Below are positions 41,125 to 45,616 of a stretch of 45,616 bases of DNA, in pieces. The position numbers were made by a program, and so were the translations under genes. Where the stretch lies: the IMG/VR virus record IMGVR_UViG_3300012532_000100, positions 1 through 45,616 of that record. The stretch is one strand, 5' to 3'. This DNA comes from a virus. Each line of letters begins with the position of its first letter. The first letter of the stretch is position 1. Below the pieces are notes generated by a model, which did no database searches, was not told the origin of the DNA, and was given only the letters and a program-made list of their open reading frames with translations.

Positions 41125-41369
41125 CGCCGCCGCCGATGCGAAGCTGCGTCAGGGCAGCTGACGAAATGCGACCGGTACAGCTCGCCATGCCCGGCCCGAT
41201 CAGCCTCAGGGACTACCGTGGCGACCAGGCGCCCGCCGCGCGTCTCCGACAGGTGCAAAGTCCCGTCCGGGACCGGCTCCGCATCCACCGGCATCGCCTT
41301 GCCAGTCGCCGCCGACGTCGCCCACACAATCGGCCGGTCACAGCTACGACACTCGCCCCGGCTACTCAT
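41121..41369 (-). CDS. Small zinc-ribbon protein
   Basis: An 82-aa protein: CRSCDRPIVWATSAATGKAM, PVDAEPVPDGTLHL and HFVSCPDAASH. The CxxC...C pattern with PVD is common in actinophage small proteins, where the role is unknown. Confidence 0.7.
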   Translation of the reverse strand: MSSRGECRSCDRPIVWATSAATGKAMPVDAEPVPDGTLHLSETRGGRLVATVVPEADRAGHGELYRSHFVSCPDAASHRRRR

Positions 41370-41725
41370 GCCGCCGCAACCCTCAGCGAGTGGCTGGTCC
41401 GGTTCTGTTTAGCCCACGACGTCCACACCGCCGCCCGGGTGCCCGGCGGCGTCGGACCCAGAGCGTCCAACGTGGCCTCGATCGAGTGCCGGTAGCGGCT
41501 CAACAGGTAGAACGGCCCCACCGGGACCACCGTGCCCGGCCGATGCCGCCCCGGCGCCCGCCGCACACCAGGCCGATGCGACCGCAGCGCCAACAGCACC
41601 ACCTCAGGCCCGATCAGCCCCGCCTTACGGCAGCTCCACAGCAGCACCGCCCACATCACCACCGCGATGAACAGCGGAATCGCCCAACCCGCAACGCTGC
41701 GGCGCGGCCTGCGACCACCAGCCAC
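41366..41725 (-). CDS. Small membrane protein
   Basis: A 119-aa protein with one hydrophobic helix near the N-terminus (WAIPLFIAVVMWAVLLWSC), preceded by arginines; the rest is cytosolic and basic. Unknown function. Confidence 0.62.
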   Translation of the reverse strand: MAGGRRPRRSVAGWAIPLFIAVVMWAVLLWSCRKAGLIGPEVVLLALRSHRPGVRRAPGRHRPGTVVPVGPFYLLSRYRHSIEATLDALGPTPPGTRAAVWTSWAKQNRTSHSLRVAAA

Positions 41726-41728
41726 GAC

Positions 41729-42103
41729 CTACGACCTCCGGTCCGCAGCGCCGTCGTATAGCAGGCGCGCGGCCGTGTGCTGCGCCTCGGCCGCCTCCTG
41801 GGCCACCGCGGACAGCCGCATGTGGAGGGTCAGGCAGATGTCCCGCTCGTCGGCTTTGCGGTGGCTGTGCCATTGCCCGGCGAGGGTGAGCAGCGCGCTG
41901 GTGTAGCCGGCCACCACCTCCGGCGCCGCCGCGTACAGCAGCCCGGCGATGATCCGCTCCGCCGGCGTCCTATAGCCCCGGGTGGTGGCGGGGAAGGCGT
42001 CGACGAACAACGCGGCGTCGACCAGCGCCTGCTGCAGCGCGAACATGGGCAGCCGCACGGACGGGTCCTCCTGCACCGCTGGCCCGGGCACGGCGGCGGT
42101 CAC
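41729..42103 (-). CDS. Unknown 124-aa helical protein
   Basis: Start at GTG 42103 (GTGA overlap). LPMFALQQALVDAALFVDAF, ERIIAGLLYAAAPEVVAGY and MRLSAVAQEAAEAQHTAARL predict an all-helical protein. Early region, no family recognised. Confidence 0.62.
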   Translation of the reverse strand: MTAAVPGPAVQEDPSVRLPMFALQQALVDAALFVDAFPATTRGYRTPAERIIAGLLYAAAPEVVAGYTSALLTLAGQWHSHRKADERDICLTLHMRLSAVAQEAAEAQHTAARLLYDGAADRRS

Positions 42104-42339
42104 CGGATGCCCAACCGCTGGCACTCCGACAACGGCAACACCCGCACCCGGCACCGGCCATCGGGCCCGCAGGCGACCCGGGCGATCGTCTCGGCGAACT
42201 GGCGCAACGCCCGGGCCCGGCTGGTCGGCCAGCCCGGCGTATGCACCGGGCCGCTGGCGTACCGGTGGGTCAACACCACCCGGTAACGCTCCACACGCAA
42301 CAAACGGCGAAGCACCCTCAACAAACGGCGGCGGCGCAT
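42100..42339 (-). CDS. Small basic protein
   Basis: A 79-aa protein from ATG 42339 with AAGGGAG before it. Very basic start (MRRRRLLRVLRRLLRV), then THRYASGPVHTPGWPTSRAR. May bind nucleic acid. First gene of the early series after the switch region. Confidence 0.55.
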   Translation of the reverse strand: MRRRRLLRVLRRLLRVERYRVVLTHRYASGPVHTPGWPTSRARALRQFAETIARVACGPDGRCRVRVLPLSECQRLGIR

Positions 42340-42419
42340 GACGTACGCTCCCTTGGCGTCTGGGCGGTCCCCGCGGCTCATGTCGGGTAGCGGGGACCGC
42401 GGCATGTCTGAGGACGGGG

Positions 42420-42686
42420 TTACTGGCCCCGGCGGCCGGCAGATGGCTGTGCCTGCTCAGCCTTGAGCTGGCGCTCGATGTAGTCCCGGATCGACTGGAA
42501 GGTGACCTTGCGGCTGCGCCCGCTGTGGTAGCTCTGCAGCTCGCCGGTCTCGATGAGTCGGTAGATCGCGCGCTCGCTGAGGTCGAGCAGCTGGGTCGCC
42601 TTCTTCACGGACACGGCGAGGGCGCCGTTCTCCGGTGCTTCGGGCGTCCCCGCACTCGAACTGACCTTGCCCGTTATTCCCTGCAC
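42420..42686 (-). CDS. Excisionase-like HTH protein
   Basis: An 88-aa protein with the MerR/Xis winged-helix pattern: VKKATQLLDLSERAIYRLIE, TGELQSYHSGRSRKV and TFQSIRDYIERQL. Such proteins bend attachment-site DNA for excision, or control early transcription. It is divergent from the repressor-like gene across a 179-bp gap, so both are probably controlled by that switch. Confidence 0.82.
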   Translation of the reverse strand: MQGITGKVSSSAGTPEAPENGALAVSVKKATQLLDLSERAIYRLIETGELQSYHSGRSRKVTFQSIRDYIERQLKAEQAQPSAGRRGQ

Positions 42687-42830
42687 GGGGACGATCGTTC
42701 CCTGGCTCCCTTCTCAGGGACAAGTCAGCCGTTCGGTTGATTCTTACCAGGTCCAGTGCGCGCTATGGTGCCTCCATGCAACTCAGGACAACCCCAGGCA
42801 CAGTGTCCCGGCCGCGGGATCCGCCCCCAC

Positions 42831-42850
42831 TCTCGGACGGCAGTCCGAGA
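42831..42850. promoter_or_regulatory. Inverted repeat in the repressor/excisionase gap
   Basis: TCTCGGAC (42831-42838) and GTCCGAGA (42843-42850) flank GGCA. The site is 15 bases before the repressor ATG and may be an operator or a short mRNA hairpin. A second candidate promoter in the gap has TATGGT at 42764-42769, eight bases before ATG 42776. Confidence 0.5.
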
Positions 42851-42865
42851 TACGGGACCTACGGT

Positions 42866-43327
42866 ATGTCCGTGCCGACCACCGAGGGCCCGAACCCGCG
42901 CCACGTCGCGTTCTCACGCTTCGTCAAGCGCGCCACCGACCAAGCCAGGGCGACCAAGGGCTGGGAGGTACGCGACATCGAGGCGGCATCAGGCGTCGGC
43001 AAGAGCACCATCTACCGGTGGATCAGCGGCGACTTCGAGCTGGACCCCAGGGGCGGCGACATCGAACGGTTCTGCGACGCCCTCGACATCCCGCCCTCGG
43101 TCGCCTTCACCATCCTGTGGCCCGGGAAGAACAGCCGGCGCACGGTGACCGAGCCGCTGCCGATGGACGACGACTTCCAGCTGCTGCTGCGCAAGCTGCG
43201 AGACCCGAACGTCAGCGAGCCGGAGAAGTACCACATTCGCGAGACGATCCAGGGGCTCGCCGCCCGGCCCGTGCGCCCAGCCCGCTCCACAACGGACAGA
43301 CCGGCCACCCGGCGACGTACCGGCTAA
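42866..43327 (+). CDS. Immunity-repressor-like HTH protein
   Basis: A 153-aa protein from ATG 42866 (leaderless ATG 42776 would add 30 residues of poor quality). It starts with PNPRHVAFSRFVKRA and has an HTH (WEVRDIEAASGVGKSTIYRW), followed by FCDALDIPPSVAFTILWPGK and KYHIRETIQGLAARP. This form is common to actinobacterial phage and ICE repressors next to integrases. It probably holds the lysogenic state by acting on the divergent excisionase side. Confidence 0.8.
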   Translation: MSVPTTEGPNPRHVAFSRFVKRATDQARATKGWEVRDIEAASGVGKSTIYRWISGDFELDPRGGDIERFCDALDIPPSVAFTILWPGKNSRRTVTEPLPMDDDFQLLLRKLRDPNVSEPEKYHIRETIQGLAARPVRPARSTTDRPATRRRTG

Positions 43328-43447
43328 CACGGTCTGACCGATCGTCTAGGTCAACTCCCGGCAACTCCGGACGTACCCTGTCACGCATTGGGCAAGCGCC
43401 GGGGGGGCGACGAACCAACCACGTCCGTGCAGAAAGGACAGTCGCAC

Positions 43448-43933
43448 ATGGCGCTGCCCCGCCACTCCCGCAACCCACGCCGGCGCCACCCCCGCCGCAC
43501 CTTCACAACGGTCGTTCCCGCCGCCGCGACGGGGCTGCTCTGGGCCAGCCTGCTGGTCCAGGTCGTCGCCGCCTGGAGCGGCCAGTCGCTGATAACCATC
43601 ACGGCGGCCGTCTGCGTGGCGATCACCCCCGCGATCATCCTCACCGCAGCCATCCGCCGCTCGGCCAACCGCATACATCGCAGCCTACGAAGCGACGTGC
43701 TGCTCGTCGCCGGCTCGATCAATGAGACCACCCTTGAGCTGCGAGGCTCGATCGTCAACCTCGCAAGCGACTCGGCAGTCCAAGCCGGCCAGCTCGCCGC
43801 TCTACAGGAGCAGGTGGGCGCAAAGCTGGACCGTGCGGTCGGCTACTGGCGGGGCTATGCCGACGCGACCGACGACCTGACCGGCAACGGCAACGTTGTG
43901 CCGTTGTATCCACGCGCCAAAGATGGAGCTTGA
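43448..43933 (+). CDS. Membrane protein next to integrase
   Basis: A 161-aa protein from ATG 43448 (AAAGGA upstream). Two hydrophobic helices (VVPAAATGLLWASLLVQVVA; SLITITAAVCVAITPAIIL), then a coiled region (ASDSAVQAGQLAALQEQVGA). Its stop is 3 bases before the integrase ATG, so they share a transcript and may both be on in the lysogen. Superinfection exclusion is a possible role, not shown. Confidence 0.75.
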   Translation: MALPRHSRNPRRRHPRRTFTTVVPAAATGLLWASLLVQVVAAWSGQSLITITAAVCVAITPAIILTAAIRRSANRIHRSLRSDVLLVAGSINETTLELRGSIVNLASDSAVQAGQLAALQEQVGAKLDRAVGYWRGYADATDDLTGNGNVVPLYPRAKDGA

Positions 43934-43936
43934 CCC

Positions 43937-45346
43937 ATGCCACGCCAACCCAACGGCCGCCCGTCGATCTATCCGGGCTCCGATGACAGGTACCACACCT
44001 ACGTGACCGTCGGGCTGAAGCCTGACGGCACATCCGACCGCAGGCACATCAAGCGGAGGACGGCGGCCGCGGTCGCCGACGCGGTCGAGGAGCTGCGGCG
44101 GCGGGTCGATGCCGGCGGCGGCGCCGCGCCCGGGAAGATCGAGACGGTGGCGGAGTGGCTGACGCACTGGCTGGAGAACGTCGTGCGCCCGGCGCACCCG
44201 CAGACCACCTACCGCGCGTATCGGTCGCTGCTGACCATCCACGCGGTCCCGACCATCGGGCGGTACCGCCTCGACGGGTCGCGCAGCCGGCTTGAGCCCG
44301 AGCACGTCCAGACCCTCTACGCGAAGATGCGCCGGGCCGGGCTGGCGCCGCTGACCGTGCTGAAGATGCACCGCACCCTGCACAAGGCGTTCGCGCTGGC
44401 CAAGCGGCAGGGCAAGGCGGTCCGCAACGTGTGCGACCTGGTCGACACCCCGGAGGCCAGGGCGAAGAAGATCGACGCCTACGACCTGGACGACGCGCAG
44501 GCGCTGCTGGCCGCGGTCGCCGGCGACCCGATGGAGGCCCGCTGGCTGGTGGGCATCCTGCTCGGGCCGCGGCAGGGCGAGGCACTCGGGATCCGCTGGT
44601 CCCGGGTCAAGCTGACCGGCAAGCGCCCGCGCATCAACCTGGAGAAGCAGCTGCAGCGCTACACCTGGCAGCACGGCTGCGCCGACCCAGCGGCCTGCGC
44701 GGCGCCGCGCTGCCGGCGCCAGCCGTGCGGCCCGTCGTGGGCGCACGGCTGCGCCGAGCCGGACTCCTGCAAGCGAAACCCGCGATTCTGCCCCGCTCGC
44801 GTCCCGGCGAAGTGCCGGCGGCACACCCGGCCGTGCCCGGCGGCCTGCCAGCCGGGCTGTGCCCGCCACGCGATGCACTGCCCGGAGCGGGTCGACGGCG
44901 GCCTGGTCGAGGTCGACCTGAAGACGGAGAAGTCCCAGCGGGGCCTGCCGCTGACGCCGTGGGTCGTCGAGGCGCTCAACCGCCGGCAGGCCCGGCAGAT
45001 GACCGAGTGCTTCGACCGCGGGGTCTCCTGGGACCCGCAGGGGCTGGTCTTCACCACCCCGGCTGGGGCTCCGGTGGACCCGCAGCGCGACCGGGCGGCG
45101 TGGCGGGCGCTGGTCGCCCGCGCCGGGGTGCCCGCCAAGCGGCTGCACGCCGCCCGGCACACCGCCTGCTCGCTGCTCATCGCCACCGACACCGACATCT
45201 CGGTGGTGAAGGAGCTGGCCGGCCACACCGACGTGAGGATGACGCTCGGTTACGTTGATGTGGTCGACAAGAGCATGCGGAAGGCGGTCAAGCGGCTGGA
45301 GAAAGCGCTCCGGAAGGACAAGCCCAAGCGATCACGCGAACGGTAG
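43937..45346 (+). CDS. int: Tyrosine integrase with cysteine-rich insertion
   Basis: A 469-aa recombinase. N-terminal arm-binding part, SAM-like core-binding domain (VAEWLTHWLENVVRPAHPQT), and catalytic residues Arg212 (LLGPRQGE), Lys in DLKTEKSQRG, His404 and Arg407 (HAARHT), His in AGHTDVRM and nucleophile Tyr439 (LGYVDV). Between the first Arg and the Lys lies an insertion of about 75 residues with 12 cysteines, probably metal-binding. It joins attP to the tRNA-Thr site; arm sites and the terminator follow. Confidence 0.95.
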   Translation: MPRQPNGRPSIYPGSDDRYHTYVTVGLKPDGTSDRRHIKRRTAAAVADAVEELRRRVDAGGGAAPGKIETVAEWLTHWLENVVRPAHPQTTYRAYRSLLTIHAVPTIGRYRLDGSRSRLEPEHVQTLYAKMRRAGLAPLTVLKMHRTLHKAFALAKRQGKAVRNVCDLVDTPEARAKKIDAYDLDDAQALLAAVAGDPMEARWLVGILLGPRQGEALGIRWSRVKLTGKRPRINLEKQLQRYTWQHGCADPAACAAPRCRRQPCGPSWAHGCAEPDSCKRNPRFCPARVPAKCRRHTRPCPAACQPGCARHAMHCPERVDGGLVEVDLKTEKSQRGLPLTPWVVEALNRRQARQMTECFDRGVSWDPQGLVFTTPAGAPVDPQRDRAAWRALVARAGVPAKRLHAARHTACSLLIATDTDISVVKELAGHTDVRMTLGYVDVVDKSMRKAVKRLEKALRKDKPKRSRER

Positions 45347-45370
45347 TGCAACCCTCGTCTGCAACCCTCG
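45346..45370. promoter_or_regulatory. Integrase arm-type sites, right arm
   Basis: GTGCAACCCTCG (45346-45357) and TGCAACCCTCG (45360-45370), the same words as at 171-226 by the other attachment repeat. They begin within the last base of the integrase stop. Confidence 0.6.
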
Positions 45371-45402
45371 GCCCCCGGAAGATCACTCCCGGGGGCCGTT
45401 TT
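45369..45402 (+). terminator. Rho-independent terminator after integrase
   Basis: CGGCCCCCGG (45369-45378) pairs with CCGGGGGCCG (45389-45398), a perfect 10-bp stem with a 10-base loop, followed by TTTT (45399-45402). Confidence 0.88.
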
Positions 45403-45417
45403 GGCTGGTCAGACCCT

Positions 45418-45464
45418 GAGCCGCCTGTCGGAATCGAACCGACGACCTGTGCTTTACGAGAGCA
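45418..45464. repeat. attR: right 47-bp attachment repeat
   Basis: Identical to 77-123. It forms the 3' part of the intact tRNA-Thr gene, so phage DNA restored the tRNA on integration. Confidence 0.93.
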
Positions 45465-45492
45465 CCGCTCTGACCGACTGAGCTAAGGCGGC
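45419..45492 (-). tRNA. tRNA-Thr(CGT), integration target
   Basis: A 74-base cloverleaf on the minus strand: acceptor GCCGCCT/AGGCGGC, D arm GCTC/GAGC, anticodon stem GTGCT/AGCAC with loop CTCGTAA (anticodon CGT), T arm GTCGG-TTCGATT-CCGAC. No CCA is encoded. The prophage inserted in its 3' half and kept it whole. Confidence 0.95.
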
Positions 45493-45532
45493 AACGCAGG
45501 CAAGTGTACGTGATGCGGTAACGTCCGGTCGC

Positions 45533-45616
45533 GTGACTGCCGACCTGCCCCTGCCCCCAGCGACCAAGGGCGAGCCGCCCCCGGCGCCCGGTGAGCTCAC
45601 CGCCCACCCCGGCCCG
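45533..45616 (+). CDS. Partial host gene, 5' end only
   Basis: From GTG 45533 the frame stays open to the window end (28 codons, starting VTADLPLPPATKGEPPPAPG). It begins 40 bases beyond the tRNA in host DNA. It is too short to identify. Confidence 0.35.
   Translation, partial: MTADLPLPPATKGEPPPAPGELTAHPGP

Overview
The window is almost entirely one integrated temperate siphophage (prophage, about 45.4 kb) in a very GC-rich actinobacterium. Codon use, leaderless-looking promoters and protein styles fit a Micromonosporaceae-type host, but this is an inference. The boundaries are a 47-bp direct repeat at 77-123 and 45418-45464. The right copy forms the 3' part of an intact tRNA-Thr(CGT) gene on the minus strand, so the element inserted into the 3' end of that tRNA. 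A tyrosine integrase ends just inside the right boundary, and arm-type repeats (TGCAACCCTCG) lie next to both attachment sites. Only a few dozen host bases are visible on each side.

Layout from left to right. First, attL and an accessory (lysogeny) module, 77-11802: an XRE regulator, a GntR-type mini-regulator, three small unknown genes, then a complete CRISPR-Cas locus. That locus has a 666-aa Cas12m-like (type V-M, formerly V-U1) effector, a Cas4-Cas1 fusion split by a -1 frame change at a C_CCA_AAT heptamer, Cas2, a 185-bp leader, and an array of 32 repeats (36 bp) with 31 spacers. A small HTH protein, a DUF2637-like membrane protein, an unknown protein and a small lipoprotein follow. Second, the late operon, read right to left from about 32.2 kb to 11.9 kb: small and large terminase, portal, ClpP-like maturation protease with scaffold tail, decoration protein, major capsid, connectors, tail tube, tail terminator, tail chaperone with its own -1 frameshift, tape measure, distal tail, minor tail and fibre proteins, then a lysis-like cassette with a possible peptidase, a coiled-coil membrane protein, an Acb2-like protein and a holin-like protein. 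Third, the early region, 42.4 to 32.3 kb, also minus strand: many overlapping small genes, including two HNH proteins, a ParB-domain protein, a J-domain protein and several zinc-ribbon proteins. Fourth, the switch region, 42.4-45.4 kb: an excisionase-like HTH protein (minus) diverging from an immunity-repressor-like protein, a membrane protein and the integrase (plus).

The most notable observation is that the leader-proximal (newest) spacer, 7448-7484, matches 37 of 37 bases of the prophage's own fibre gene at 16344-16380. The flanking 5'-TTT fits the 5'-TTN PAM known for Cas12m. The effector lacks the usual RuvC-I aspartate (HLGWR in its place), as in Cas12m proteins that bind DNA and block transcription without cutting. 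A lysogen could therefore tolerate this self-targeting. Because the site lies upstream of the putative lysis genes in the late operon, the CRISPR system could act as a phage-carried silencer of its own lytic genes, as a superinfection block against relatives, or both. That function is an inference; the sequence match is directly visible.
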